Shown here one piece after another: positions 42,589-52,674 of a DNA stretch of 64,000 bases. Origin of the DNA: Chryseobacterium phosphatilyticum (GTDB lineage: Bacteria > Bacteroidota > Bacteroidia > Flavobacteriales > Weeksellaceae); the NCBI RefSeq assembly GCF_002899825.2, contig NZ_PPED02000004.1, positions 372,001-436,000 on the forward strand, written 5' to 3'. Each line of letters opens with the position of its first letter. Positions within the stretch are counted from its first letter, which is position 1. A program made the position numbers and the translations under genes. The notes under the pieces are model-generated. The model ran no database searches. It was not told the DNA's origin and worked only from the letters and a program-made list of their open reading frames with translations.

Positions 42589-45500
42589 ATGGCTTCAAAC
42601 AAAATACAATTCAGAAGTATTCATGAACTTAAAGATCCGGCTTTAAATAATAAGCTGGCTCAAAAAGAGTTTCAGGAAGAAATTCCGGTAGAAGATTTCC
42701 TTGGAGATGCTGAGCAAAACGGATCAAGTACTTCAAGAAGAGATTTCCTGAAATTACTAGGATTCTCAACAGCAGCAGTAACATTAGCTGCCTGCGAAGC
42801 TCCCGTAATCAAGACAATTCCTTATGTGGTAAAACCACATGATATTATCCCGGGGGTTCCTAATTATTACGCTTCAACTTATTTTGATGGTTTTGATTTC
42901 GCTAGCGTTTTAGTAAAAACCCGTGAAGGAAGACCTATCAAAATTGATCCGAACCCAGTTGCTGGTGATTTAGGTAAAACTAACGCAAGAGCTCAGGCAA
43001 GTGTACTTTCTCTTTATGATAATGATAAAGTGAAGCAGCCTAAGCTGGATGGTAAGGATGAAACTTTCGATAAAGTAGACAGTTTTGTTCTTAAAGGTTT
43101 AGACGAAGCTAAAGCGTCAGGTAAAAAGATTGTGCTTTTGTCACACTCTTTTGCTTCACCAACTTTCAAAAAGTTATTTGCTGAATTTAAAGCTAAATAT
43201 CCTACAGCAGAATTAGTAACTTATGATGCTTTCCCTTATTCAGCAGCGCTAGATGCAGCTCAGGAAGTATTCGGACAAAGAGCATTACCAATCTATGACC
43301 TTAAAGGTTCTGAATTGGTGGTTTCTTTCCAGGCTGATTTCTTAGGAGATTATAATGCTTCAAGCTTAGAAACATCTTATGCAGCAGCGAGAAAGCCAGG
43401 TCCAAACATGTTGAGACACATTCAGGTGGAGTCTAACATGTCATTGACTGGAGCTAACGCTGACTCAAGATACAGATTAAAACCAAGTGCAGTAAACAAA
43501 ACATTAGTTGAAGTTTATAACGCAATCGTAGGTGGTGGTACTTCTGATAAGACAGCTACTGAAATTGCTAACGAATTGAAAGCAAAAGGCAGCAAAGCTG
43601 TTGTTTTAGCTGACGGTTCCAAAGGAGCACAGGTTTTAGCTCACTTAATCAATCAAAAATTAGCATCCGTTGCTTTCACAGGTAAAGCAAACTTCTTAAA
43701 AGAGTTTAACGGTGCAAGATATCAGGAATTCTTAGGATGGGTAAACGGTGGACAAGTTGGTGTATTAATTACTAACAATGTAGACCCTATCTACTCTCAC
43801 CCTAAAGGAGAAGATTTCAAAAAATCTTTATCTAAAGTTCCTTATGTAGTTGCTGTAGCTGATAAGAAAAATGAAATGTACAAAGCAGCGAAAGCTGTAA
43901 TTCCTGTTGCCAACTGGCTGGAGTCTTGGGGAGATATCGAACCACAGACTGGAGTATATTCATTGATGCAGCCTACGATCCAGAAGATCTACAAGTCAAG
44001 ACAGATTGAAGAGTCTCTATTGGTATGGAAGAATGGAAAGAATAATGCTGCTAATAATTACTACGATTATTTAAAAGCTAATTCAGCTTCTATTTTAGGA
44101 GGTACATCTTTCAACAAAGCATTATATAATGGTATCAATGCATCTACCAATTCAACAACATTATCTTATGCAGGTGGAAATGCTGCACAGGCCGTTGCTG
44201 AATTAGGAAACTTCAAACCTTCAGAATTAGAATTAGTGCTATATACTAAGACTTCGATGGGAGATGGTACACAGGCAAACAATCCTTGGTTGCAGGAATT
44301 ACCAGATCCATTGACAAGAATGTCTTGGGATAACTACTTAACAATTTCTCCTAAAGATGCAGAGAAATTTGCAATAGACAACGATCTTAACGCAAGAATG
44401 CAATTAGATGGTTCTATTGTAAACCTTACTGTAAACGGAGTAACAATAAAAGATGTTCCTGTATTTATTCAACCTGGTCAGGCAGAAGGATCTGTAGGTC
44501 TTGCTCTTGGTTATGGTAAAAAGAACTCAGGAGCTACTGCTGATACAGGAGTAAATGCTTATCCTTTATTTGATGGTTCTAACCTTGTTCTTTCAGGTGT
44601 TAAAATCGAGAAAACAGGAGAAGACCACGAATTTGCAGGTATCCAGCTTCAGAATACTTTAATGGGTCGTTACGAAATTGCGAAGGAAGTTCCTTTAGCA
44701 GAATTTATCAACGTACCTTTCGATGACGAACACAAAGGATGGAACAAGCCTTTGGAGTACCACACAATCAGTGGAGCACTTCCAGCGAGAAAAATCGATT
44801 TATGGGATGCTTTTGATGATACAGATGGTCCTCACTTCAACTTATCTATTGACCTGAACTCTTGTACAGGTTGTGGAGCTTGTGTAATTGCTTGTCAGGC
44901 TGAAAACAACGTTCCTGTAGTAGGTAAAGAAGAGGTAAGAATGTCCAGAGATATGTATTGGTTAAGAATTGACCGTTACTATTCTTCAAGACAGAAAGTA
45001 GAAGTATACGAAGGATTGAAAGAAGGAATGGCTGTACCTGAATTGTATGGTACTGCTTTCGGAGACGGAGGTGCATTAAACCACCCTGCGGACAACCCGG
45101 ATGTAATCTTCCAACCAGTAATGTGTCAGCACTGTAACCACGCTCCTTGTGAAACTGTATGTCCTGTAGCGGCTACTTCACATGGTAAGCAAGGTCAAAA
45201 CCATATGGCTTACAACAGATGTATCGGTACAAGATATTGTGCAAACAACTGTCCGTACAAAGTAAGACGTTTCAACTGGTTTACGTATAACCTAAACGAT
45301 AAGTTCGACTTCAACATGAACAACGATTTAGGAAGAATGGTACTTAACCCTGATGTAGTTGTAAGAACTAGAGGGGTAATGGAGAAATGTTCAATGTGTA
45401 TCCAAGAAACTCAGGCTACTATTTTGGCAGCGAAGAGAGACAACAGAAAAGTAACAGATGCTGAGTTCAAAAACTCTTGTGCTTGTGCTGCTGCTTGTTC

Positions 45501-45654
45501 TACTGGAGCAATGACTTTCGGGGACATGAATGATAAAGAGTCTGAAGTTAGAGAATTGTATTCTAGCAACAGAAGATATTATTTACTAGAGGAGATCGGA
45601 ACAAAACCAAACGTGTTCTATCACACTAAAGTAAGAAACAGAGTAGAAAAATAA
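42589..45654 (+). CDS. actB: Alternative complex III Fe-S subunit ActB
   Basis: A 1021-residue fusion of a molybdopterin-oxidoreductase-like domain (about 80-730, catalytic cofactor site not conserved in ACIII) and an Fe-S domain (about 750-1000). Twin-arginine-type signal SRRDFLKLLG is at 49-58 and a following Cys69 (LAAC) could be lipidated. Cluster ligands include CTGCGACVIAC, CQHCNHAPCETVC, CIGTRYCANNCPY and CSMCIQET. The protein lies on the periplasmic face and relays electrons from the NrfD-like subunits to the haems. Codon use is noticeably regular, as for a highly expressed gene. Confidence 0.95.
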   Translation: MASNKIQFRSIHELKDPALNNKLAQKEFQEEIPVEDFLGDAEQNGSSTSRRDFLKLLGFSTAAVTLAACEAPVIKTIPYVVKPHDIIPGVPNYYASTYFDGFDFASVLVKTREGRPIKIDPNPVAGDLGKTNARAQASVLSLYDNDKVKQPKLDGKDETFDKVDSFVLKGLDEAKASGKKIVLLSHSFASPTFKKLFAEFKAKYPTAELVTYDAFPYSAALDAAQEVFGQRALPIYDLKGSELVVSFQADFLGDYNASSLETSYAAARKPGPNMLRHIQVESNMSLTGANADSRYRLKPSAVNKTLVEVYNAIVGGGTSDKTATEIANELKAKGSKAVVLADGSKGAQVLAHLINQKLASVAFTGKANFLKEFNGARYQEFLGWVNGGQVGVLITNNVDPIYSHPKGEDFKKSLSKVPYVVAVADKKNEMYKAAKAVIPVANWLESWGDIEPQTGVYSLMQPTIQKIYKSRQIEESLLVWKNGKNNAANNYYDYLKANSASILGGTSFNKALYNGINASTNSTTLSYAGGNAAQAVAELGNFKPSELELVLYTKTSMGDGTQANNPWLQELPDPLTRMSWDNYLTISPKDAEKFAIDNDLNARMQLDGSIVNLTVNGVTIKDVPVFIQPGQAEGSVGLALGYGKKNSGATADTGVNAYPLFDGSNLVLSGVKIEKTGEDHEFAGIQLQNTLMGRYEIAKEVPLAEFINVPFDDEHKGWNKPLEYHTISGALPARKIDLWDAFDDTDGPHFNLSIDLNSCTGCGACVIACQAENNVPVVGKEEVRMSRDMYWLRIDRYYSSRQKVEVYEGLKEGMAVPELYGTAFGDGGALNHPADNPDVIFQPVMCQHCNHAPCETVCPVAATSHGKQGQNHMAYNRCIGTRYCANNCPYKVRRFNWFTYNLNDKFDFNMNNDLGRMVLNPDVVVRTRGVMEKCSMCIQETQATILAAKRDNRKVTDAEFKNSCACAAACSTGAMTFGDMNDKESEVRELYSSNRRYYLLEEIGTKPNVFYHTKVRNRVEK

Positions 45655-45679
45655 AGTTTAAATAATAAATAGGTAAAAA

Positions 45680-47077
45680 ATGTCAGGACATTACGAAGCT
45701 CCGATAAGGGAACCTCTAATTATTGGTCACAAAACTTATCACGATATCACAGAAGATATTGCACGACCTATCGAAGAAAGAGCAGGTAAATTATGGTGGA
45801 TCTCATTATATGCTGCACTAGTTCTATTCCTCTATGGATTCGGCTGTATCGCTTACACTATCGGGACAGGTATTGGAGCATGGGGGCTTAACAGAACTAT
45901 TAACTGGGGTTGGGATATTACCAACTTCGTATGGTGGGTAGGTATCGGTCACGCCGGGACCCTAATCTCAGCAGTATTATTATTATTTAGACAGAGATGG
46001 AGAATGTCTGTAAACAGATCAGCAGAGGCGATGACGATCTTTGCGGTTGTACAGGCGGCAATCTTCCCTGTAATTCACATGGGTAGAGTTTGGGTTGGAT
46101 ACTGGGTATTCCCTTTACCAAACCAATTCGGTTCTCTTTGGGGGAACTTCAACTCTCCTCTACTTTGGGACGTATTTGCAATCTCTACGTATTTCTCAGT
46201 ATCAACTGTATTCTGGTTTATGGGACTAATCCCTGACTTTGCAATGATCAGAGATAGAGCTAAAACTCCTTGGACGAAGAAAATTTATACATTCTTAGCA
46301 TTCGGTTGGGGTGGTAAAGCAAAACACTGGCAAAGATTCGAAGAACTTTCTTTGGTTCTTGCAGGTTTAGCAACTCCGCTTGTATTCTCAGTACACACTA
46401 CCGTATCTTTTGACTTCGCAACTTCAGTAATTAAAGGATGGCACTCTACGATCTATCCTCCTTACTTCGTTGCAGGAGCAATCTTCTCAGGATTTGCAAT
46501 GGTACAAACACTATTGTTAATCGCTAGAAAAGTATGTCACTTAGAAGAATACATCACAATGTATCATATCGAAATTATGAACATCGTAATCGTTCTTACA
46601 GGTGGTATGGTAACTGTAGCTTATGCAACTGAATATTTCATCGGATGGTACTCAGGATCCAGATTTGAAGATTTCACATATCTTTCTCCGGGTGCTGCTG
46701 TAGGACCTTACTGGTGGGCATTCTGGTCATTGATCATCTGTAACCTTGTGGTTCCTGCTTCATTCTGGTTCAAAAGAGCAAGAACGAACATTATCTGGAC
46801 ATTTATTGTTGCATTGATTATCAACATCGGTATGTGGTTTGAGCGTTTTGATATCATCGTTATCAACCTTTCAAGAGACTACTTACCAGGATCATGGACC
46901 ATGTTTAAGCCAACGATCATTGATGTGGGTGTATACTTAGGAACTATCGGATTCTTCTCTGTATTATTCTTATTATATGCAAGAACATTCCCTGTAATTG
47001 CACAGGCTGAATTAAAATCGATTTTGAAAATCTCAGGTGAAACTTATAAAGCAAAAGAAGGAGATGAGCACCACTAA
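45680..47077 (+). CDS. actC: Alternative complex III membrane subunit ActC (NrfD/PsrC family)
   Basis: A 465-residue integral membrane protein with about ten helices (for example LWWISLYAALVLFLYGFGCI near 37-56). It belongs to the NrfD family and forms one of the two quinol-associated membrane subunits. The stretch FVWWVGIGHAGTLISAVLLL (about 86-105) with its His is typical of ActC. It overlaps actD by 14 bases, so translation is coupled. Confidence 0.95.
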   Translation: MSGHYEAPIREPLIIGHKTYHDITEDIARPIEERAGKLWWISLYAALVLFLYGFGCIAYTIGTGIGAWGLNRTINWGWDITNFVWWVGIGHAGTLISAVLLLFRQRWRMSVNRSAEAMTIFAVVQAAIFPVIHMGRVWVGYWVFPLPNQFGSLWGNFNSPLLWDVFAISTYFSVSTVFWFMGLIPDFAMIRDRAKTPWTKKIYTFLAFGWGGKAKHWQRFEELSLVLAGLATPLVFSVHTTVSFDFATSVIKGWHSTIYPPYFVAGAIFSGFAMVQTLLLIARKVCHLEEYITMYHIEIMNIVIVLTGGMVTVAYATEYFIGWYSGSRFEDFTYLSPGAAVGPYWWAFWSLIICNLVVPASFWFKRARTNIIWTFIVALIINIGMWFERFDIIVINLSRDYLPGSWTMFKPTIIDVGVYLGTIGFFSVLFLLYARTFPVIAQAELKSILKISGETYKAKEGDEHH

Positions 47078-47585
47078 AATTGTATACGGACTTTATGCTG
47101 ACGACGACGATTTAATGAACGGCGTTAAAGCATTCAACGATAAAGGAATCGCAATAAACGAGGTTTATACTCCGTTTCCGGTTCACGGACTAGACAAAGC
47201 TTTAGGGTTAAAGAAAACAAGAATTTCTGATGCCGCATTCTTATATGCTCTTTATGGTGTTACTATTGGTGCTACGGTTACCTGGTATGTAATGAACCAT
47301 GACTGGCCACAGAATATTGGTGGTAAACCAGCTTTTGACTGGGCACACAATATGCCGGCATTCGTAGTTCCAATGTTCGAATTAATGGTATTCTGTGCAG
47401 CTCACATGATGTCTTTAACTTTCTTGGTTAGAAACAAAATGTATCCAGGAGCTCCAGCTCAGAACCCGGATCCGAGAACTACTGATGATAAATTCATGAT
47501 GGAATTTGTAACTGAAGATGTAGAATCTGTAAAACAGTTGCTTATTGAAACTGGAGTTGAAGAAATAACTGTTAAAGATGCTTAA
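47064..47585 (+). CDS. actD: Alternative complex III subunit ActD (DUF3341)
   Basis: A 173-residue protein with a cytoplasmic ferredoxin-like N-terminal domain and two membrane helices (AAFLYALYGVTIGATVTWYV near 61-80, and FVVPMFELMVFCAAHMMSL near 102-120). The ATG at 47064 (MSTTKIVYGLYADDDDL) gives the family N-terminus; a frame extension to 47037 lies in actC. It overlaps actC by 14 bases. Confidence 0.93.
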   Translation: MSTTKIVYGLYADDDDLMNGVKAFNDKGIAINEVYTPFPVHGLDKALGLKKTRISDAAFLYALYGVTIGATVTWYVMNHDWPQNIGGKPAFDWAHNMPAFVVPMFELMVFCAAHMMSLTFLVRNKMYPGAPAQNPDPRTTDDKFMMEFVTEDVESVKQLLIETGVEEITVKDA

Positions 47586-47586
47586 A

Positions 47587-48273
47587 ATGAAAAAGAATGT
47601 ATTAAAAATTACAGCAGTTTTAGGTTTAACAACAGTTTTACTTAACTCTTGCGGACCAAAGGAGAATACTCCGTTGGTATATTTCCCGGATATGTATTTT
47701 CCGGTAGCTTATGATCCATTGATGAAAGCTCAGGACGCTTATTCAGATCATGAAAATGAAATTCCTGCTTTTGTTAAAAATAATGGTGCAACAGGTCTTT
47801 CTCCAGTAGAAGGATCGGTTCCTCAGAATAAAGACGGTGTTTTTGAAGAAAGTTTATTACCTAAGAATGTTGACGAGTACAACGCTGGGTATGATGCTTC
47901 TAAAAAACTTACAGTATCTCCTCTAAACCCAGCTAATGCAGCTAAGGATCTTGAAAGAGGTAAAGTATTGTTTGATCACACTTGTGCTGCATGTCACGGA
48001 ACAGGAGGTGATGGACAGGGACCTATCGTACAAAGTGGAGCATTCTCCGGAGTGCCAAACTATGCTGATAGAGAAATTACTGTAGGATCTGTTCATTATG
48101 TATTAACAAACGGTAGAAATGCGATGGGATCTTATGCAGGGCAACTAAACGCTGGAGACAGATGGAGAGTTGCAATGTATGTAATGAGTGCTTTCAAAAA
48201 AGGAGCAGCAGCACCAGCGGCGGCGGCTACAACTGAAGCAAAACCTGAAACTACTACTGAAACTAAAAAATAA
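47587..48273 (+). CDS. actE: Alternative complex III cytochrome c subunit ActE
   Basis: A 228-residue lipoprotein cytochrome c. The ATG at 47587 gives MKKNVLKITAVLGLTTVLLN with lipobox LLNSC. One haem site CAACH lies in TCAACHGTGGDGQGP (near residue 135), with distal Met probably in GRNAMGSYAGQL (near 177-188). The C-terminal tail is Ala/Thr-rich (GAAAPAAAATTEAKPE). It lies one base after actD and eight bases before actF. Confidence 0.93.
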   Translation: MKKNVLKITAVLGLTTVLLNSCGPKENTPLVYFPDMYFPVAYDPLMKAQDAYSDHENEIPAFVKNNGATGLSPVEGSVPQNKDGVFEESLLPKNVDEYNAGYDASKKLTVSPLNPANAAKDLERGKVLFDHTCAACHGTGGDGQGPIVQSGAFSGVPNYADREITVGSVHYVLTNGRNAMGSYAGQLNAGDRWRVAMYVMSAFKKGAAAPAAAATTEAKPETTTETKK

Positions 48274-48281
48274 GAAAAGAA

Positions 48282-49613
48282 ATGTATAGTTTTTCACCAA
48301 AATTAAAATCAACTTCTTTAATACTTCTTGTTGCAGGTTTAGTGCTATTTGGTATTGGTTTCTTTATGAACAAAGGAATTTCTACTGAGAAGATTGAACA
48401 AATGATGGAAGCTGTTCATGCTTCCGGTCATAATGCACCTACGCACTCAAGTGAAATGATAGGACCTCAAGATCATGCTGCTCACCTTGAGCACGCTACT
48501 CTGCAGATCCACAATCAGCCTTTAGCGGCAATACATTTTGTAGCTGTATTTTTCTTCGGAGTAAGTTGCGCTGTTTTATTCTTCTATTGTATTCAACACG
48601 CTGCACATGCAGGTTGGCCAATTATTATTACAAGAGTAATGGAAGCTATTGCTTCTTATATTCCATACGGAGGAGCTATTTTGATCATCTTAATGCTTTT
48701 AAATATCTTCCACCAAGGACACCTTTTCCACTGGATGGATCCGGATTTGACAGATCCTAACTCTGCTCATTTTGACGTGATCTTATTCGAAAAGAAAAGA
48801 TTCCTGAATATTCCTTTCTATGCAATCAGAACGTTCATCTATGTATTGGGTGCTTCTTTCTTCGCTTGGAAACTGAAAGCTCAGTCTAAAAAAGTAGACG
48901 AGACAAAATCAAAAGTAGAATATCAATTCCTTTACAGATGGGCAGTAGGATATATCGCATTCTTCGGATTTGCTTCTGCAGCTTGGGCTTGGGATTGGTT
49001 GATGTCTATTGACCCTCACTGGTACTCTACAATGTATATCTGGTATTCAATGGTTAGCTGCCTTTCAAGTGGTATTGCTGTCATCATTTTACTAAGTGTA
49101 TATCTTAAGAAAAACGGATTCCTTCCTCAGTTCAATGATAATCACTTACACGATTTAGGAGTTTTCCTTTTCGCTACAAGTATGCTTTGGACATATACAT
49201 GGTTCGCTCAGTTCATGCTTTATTGGTATGCAAACGTTCCGGAAGAGGTTAACTACTTCTTTGGAAGATTCCAACACTATGGGACTACATTCTTACCAAT
49301 GTTGATCGTCAACTTCTTATTACCTTTATTGGTATTAGTAAGTAGCAGCATCAAGAGAAACTACAAAGTTGTTACAACAATGGCAGTAGTGGTTATCTTA
49401 GGACACATTTTGGATTATTTCAATATGGTAATGCCGGGAACGGTAGGACCTTACTGGAACACTCCGGAAGTATTCATCCTGATCTTGGGAGCTTTATTAT
49501 TCGTAATCGGATTATTTATGTTTACTGTACTTTCCGCTTTATCTAAACTGAAGTTGATTCCTACAGGAAACCCATTCTTACACGAATCTGAAATTTATGA
49601 GTATCCTTTCTAA
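48282..49613 (+). CDS. actF: Alternative complex III membrane subunit ActF
   Basis: A 443-residue integral membrane protein, the second quinol-associated subunit, paralogous to ActC with about ten helices. The loop between helices 1 and 2 is His-rich (AVHASGHNAPTHSS, about 44-57), facing the periplasm. Regions such as FFGFASAAWAWDWLMSIDPH (about 228-247) are characteristic. It closes the operon; the terminator lies about 25 bases after the stop, and no cytochrome oxidase genes follow. Confidence 0.95.
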   Translation: MYSFSPKLKSTSLILLVAGLVLFGIGFFMNKGISTEKIEQMMEAVHASGHNAPTHSSEMIGPQDHAAHLEHATLQIHNQPLAAIHFVAVFFFGVSCAVLFFYCIQHAAHAGWPIIITRVMEAIASYIPYGGAILIILMLLNIFHQGHLFHWMDPDLTDPNSAHFDVILFEKKRFLNIPFYAIRTFIYVLGASFFAWKLKAQSKKVDETKSKVEYQFLYRWAVGYIAFFGFASAAWAWDWLMSIDPHWYSTMYIWYSMVSCLSSGIAVIILLSVYLKKNGFLPQFNDNHLHDLGVFLFATSMLWTYTWFAQFMLYWYANVPEEVNYFFGRFQHYGTTFLPMLIVNFLLPLLVLVSSSIKRNYKVVTTMAVVVILGHILDYFNMVMPGTVGPYWNTPEVFILILGALLFVIGLFMFTVLSALSKLKLIPTGNPFLHESEIYEYPF

Positions 49614-49637
49614 GGACTTGTAACAAAATAAAATGAT

Positions 49638-49673
49638 AAAAGACTGATTGTTAAAACGATCAGTCTTTTTTTA
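49638..49673 (+). terminator. Terminator of the act operon
   Basis: AAAAGACTGAT (49638-49648) with ATCAGTCTTTT (49658-49668), 9-10 base loop, then TTTAT. Confidence 0.85.
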
Positions 49674-49756
49674 TGCGTATCAGTCAGTCAGCAGGCAACT
49701 ATTCTGTGTTTTATGCGGCTCTATAATGAGGGCACTCACAAAAACAAATTCTAATT

Positions 49757-50773
49757 ATGAAAACAAAATTTGTCCTTTACTCATTATTTATATTTTTATT
49801 CAGCTGTATTCAGGCTCAAACCATCACGTTTGTTTCCGAAAAAACCAATCAGCCTCTTCCAAGAGTTTCAGTATTTGGAAAAGATGGTAATATACTGGCC
49901 TATTCTGATATTGATGGAAAGATTGACAAACAGGCAATATCTCCGGTACAGGAAAATTTCCAGCTGGTGTATAATAATTTTCCGGTTGCCACATTATCAT
50001 ATTCCGACTTTGATCAACCAGTCATTAAGCTCAATGATCAAGTGAAGGAAATTGAAACCATAATCATCAAAAATAGCAAACCCGCGAAGTATATTTTTAT
50101 TAAAGGAAATTTCAATGCTTACGTCACCGTAAACAATAAAGTGAATAGTTACGCTGACGGAATTGTCACCTATATTTTTGATAATAAAACCAAAAGACTG
50201 AAAAGCACCAATGTCGAACAATACAGAGTTTTTAGAATTGCAGAACCTAAAAATGAGAAAAAAGAGACTTCATCTTGGGATTATGGCAACTCCCTCCAAA
50301 TACCAAAGCTTAAAAATGTGGGAAATCCGGAAGAATATAAAACGAAAAGAAATCTTATTAAAGAATTAAAAGGAGACCGAAAAGATCAGATCGAAGTCAC
50401 GGACGGTATCCTTAAGGAAAAAGAATTTTCATTCTTTGGATATCGATTTTATGATATAAAAAACATACTAAACATGTCCTTTGAAAAAGGATCAGAAAAA
50501 ACATTGAAGGATTTTCTGGAATATAATGAGCTTATTTTTGTAAAACTTAAGCATAAAAGCGAATCCAATTATAATCAGATAACGGTGTATACTAATTTTT
50601 ACCCTACAGAATTTAGTTTCAATAATGACAATGATACTGAAAAGGTAAAGTTTGATAAAGATACTAGTAACTACAAAACACCTTATTGGAAAGAACCTTC
50701 ATTCCCTAATATGCAGACCATCTTTAGCAGTTTCTTCAAGGGCAATTTGCAGGAAAAACAAAACAAAAAATAA
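49757..50773 (+). CDS. Secreted protein with CarboxypepD-reg-like N-terminal domain
   Basis: A 338-residue exported protein of unknown function. The signal peptide (residues 1-21, LYSLFIFLFSCIQAQ) may be of lipoprotein or ordinary type. Residues 23-105 resemble the carboxypeptidase-regulatory beta-sandwich found at the N-terminus of Bacteroidota surface proteins (TITFVSEKTNQPLPRVSVFG, then LAYSDIDGKI). The rest (about 105-338) is beta-rich and charged with no recognised motif, and has a Lys/Gln tail. Similar DUF-type proteins are common in Chryseobacterium. It stands alone, between the act terminator and the promoter of the next gene. Confidence 0.7.
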   Translation: MKTKFVLYSLFIFLFSCIQAQTITFVSEKTNQPLPRVSVFGKDGNILAYSDIDGKIDKQAISPVQENFQLVYNNFPVATLSYSDFDQPVIKLNDQVKEIETIIIKNSKPAKYIFIKGNFNAYVTVNNKVNSYADGIVTYIFDNKTKRLKSTNVEQYRVFRIAEPKNEKKETSSWDYGNSLQIPKLKNVGNPEEYKTKRNLIKELKGDRKDQIEVTDGILKEKEFSFFGYRFYDIKNILNMSFEKGSEKTLKDFLEYNELIFVKLKHKSESNYNQITVYTNFYPTEFSFNNDNDTEKVKFDKDTSNYKTPYWKEPSFPNMQTIFSSFFKGNLQEKQNKK

Positions 50774-50798
50774 AAATCTACTATTAATAAAGGTTTTA

Positions 50799-50806
50799 GT
50801 AAATTT
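50799..50806 (+). promoter_or_regulatory. -7 box for the lipoprotein-apt unit
   Basis: TAAATTTG at 50799-50806, 19 bases before the ATG at 50825. Confidence 0.6.
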
Positions 50807-50824
50807 GCAACAAACCAAATAAAA

Positions 50825-52033
50825 ATGAAAAAGTTTTCTTTTCTACTTGTTTTCACTCTTCTGCTTTTCACAGCATGTAAGAAGGATCATGTAGATGCTA
50901 CGAATACTAAAACGCTGCAGTCAAGTATCAACGATATGACTTCCAGCCTGTCAACCATTAAGCAGATTAAGTTTAATGAGGCTCTTTACATCCTTAAAAC
51001 ATTTGGCGTAGAAGCTGATGGTGATATAAACGAGCTAAAAGCCCTTGGAAAGCTGATCAATGGGAAAAAAGTTCCTGAGATCCTTAGCCTGGCTGACGAA
51101 GTTGCTCAGAAAAATGGAATTGAATGGGCCAGTACCGCTCCCCCATCACTTGGAGAAATGAATATCTTCGGGGATGATAAAGCTAAAGAAAGTGATCCTA
51201 ATGATGTAAAAGCGGGATCAATAAGCATTATTACACAACCTACGGGAGATGATGGAAGTGGTGCACCGACGGCCATTCAGATTATTCCAAGACTTGTAGA
51301 TGCCGCAGGAAATCCGGTATCATTTACAGGAGCAGGCCTTGAAGCGACCTTAGAAGTTTTCAGCAATGGCGTAAGACTTTCTACGGCTAAAAACCTGATG
51401 CAAGACAACAACTTCAAAGGATTCAACCTGAAATTTTCGTCAATTCCTGCTTCAAAAGTGGTCGATAATAAAATTGACATTACAGTTTCTGTAAAGACAA
51501 CAGCTAAAACTTTCAAAATGTCAAAAATCGGTCTTGATGTAAATGCTGCAGCTCTTAAAGTTCCTGTAATTCCAAAAACGGATAGTACAGCTGTATCACA
51601 ACAGCCAAGTGCAGTGGTAGATCCAAACAATCCATCTGTTACAACACCTGCCACCACTACAGAGCCGGGAGCAACGACAACACCTTCAACACCTGCTGCA
51701 CCAAAACAGCCGGCTACTGACCCAAAAAATACAGTAAGTAAGTTTTTGAATAGCGTAAGCTCTCAAAATCTAAAGGCGGCTTATGAAACATCCAACAATC
51801 CTAACTGGGGAAGCTATGAGTCTTTCTCGAACCCTAACTCTGGTTTTGGAGCTGTAAAAAATGTAAGTGTAAAGAACATTACAACAAGCGCCAGCAATGC
51901 AAATGGAGCCAGCGTAAATGCAACCTATGATGTGACAGACAAGACAGGAAAGACAACTTCTTTGAAAGTGACTTTTGGACTTAAAAATGTAAACGGAGAC
52001 TGGAAAATTTCCAGCTATAAAATAAACCCATAA
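50825..52033 (+). CDS. Lipoprotein with Pro/Thr-rich linker
   Basis: A 402-residue lipoprotein. The signal peptide is MKKFSFLLVFTLLLFTAC (Cys18), with KK after the Cys. Residues 25-110 are helical (STIKQIKFNEALYILKTFGV). About 125-250 form a beta domain. A Pro/Thr/Ala-rich linker (about 262-300, TTPATTTEPGATTTPSTPAA) leads to an NTF2-like fold (about 302-402, KFLNSVSSQNLKAAYETS, ending DWKISSYKINP). The modular layout suggests a periplasmic or surface-anchored binding protein; ligand unknown. Its stop directly precedes the apt start, so the two are coupled despite unrelated roles. Confidence 0.75.
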   Translation: MKKFSFLLVFTLLLFTACKKDHVDATNTKTLQSSINDMTSSLSTIKQIKFNEALYILKTFGVEADGDINELKALGKLINGKKVPEILSLADEVAQKNGIEWASTAPPSLGEMNIFGDDKAKESDPNDVKAGSISIITQPTGDDGSGAPTAIQIIPRLVDAAGNPVSFTGAGLEATLEVFSNGVRLSTAKNLMQDNNFKGFNLKFSSIPASKVVDNKIDITVSVKTTAKTFKMSKIGLDVNAAALKVPVIPKTDSTAVSQQPSAVVDPNNPSVTTPATTTEPGATTTPSTPAAPKQPATDPKNTVSKFLNSVSSQNLKAAYETSNNPNWGSYESFSNPNSGFGAVKNVSVKNITTSASNANGASVNATYDVTDKTGKTTSLKVTFGLKNVNGDWKISSYKINP

Positions 52034-52570
52034 ATGGCTTCAGCAGAACTGATCAAAAAACTGGAAGAAACAATTGAGAACATCCCTGATTTTCCGATTC
52101 CCGGAATACAATTTAAGGATATTTCACCTATTTTTTTAGACCCTAAGCTTTACGAAGACGTAATAGCAGACCTTGCTGCCAACAGCAAAGGTAAAGTAGA
52201 TGCAGTCTGTGGAATAGAAAGCCGTGGATATCTTTTTGGAATTGCTATTGCAGTTGCTTTAGAAGTTCCTTTCATCCTGATCAGAAAAGCAGGAAAGCTT
52301 CCTCCTCCTATCATTTCGGAAAGCTATGATCTGGAATATGGAAGCGCTATCATTGAGACCCGTGAAGGGCAGATTAAAAAAGGACAAAGAATTTTGATTC
52401 ATGATGATCTTCTGGCAACCGGAGGAACTACGGAAGCAGCAGCCAAACTTGTAGAAAAACAAGGTGCTGTCGTTTCTCAATTTAGTTTCTTAATTGGCCT
52501 GAAAGGATTGCATGGAGAGGAAAGACTGAAAAAATTCGGTGCGGAAGTTTACCATATCTTAGAATATTAG
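52034..52570 (+). CDS. apt: Adenine phosphoribosyltransferase
   Basis: A 178-residue purine-salvage enzyme that makes AMP from adenine and PRPP. PRPP-binding loop VLIHDDLLATGGTTEAAA-like sequence is ILIHDDLLATGGTTEAA (about 120-136), and the family N-terminus IENIPDFPIPGIQFKDISPI (14-33) is intact. ATG follows the lipoprotein stop with no gap. Length and motifs are normal. A terminator follows. Confidence 0.96.
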   Translation: MASAELIKKLEETIENIPDFPIPGIQFKDISPIFLDPKLYEDVIADLAANSKGKVDAVCGIESRGYLFGIAIAVALEVPFILIRKAGKLPPPIISESYDLEYGSAIIETREGQIKKGQRILIHDDLLATGGTTEAAAKLVEKQGAVVSQFSFLIGLKGLHGEERLKKFGAEVYHILEY

Positions 52571-52588
52571 TCTGTACAAATAAAAAAT

Positions 52589-52622
52589 AATGCCTCGGGA
52601 ACTGTGTTTTCGAGGCATTTTT
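52589..52622 (+). terminator. Terminator of apt
   Basis: AATGCCTCG (52589-52597) with CGAGGCATT (52611-52619), 13-base loop, then TTTC. Confidence 0.8.
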
Positions 52623-52674
52623 CATATTTATATTTAATAAATCATAAGATTTACAGAACAATGCTCTAAAAGTA

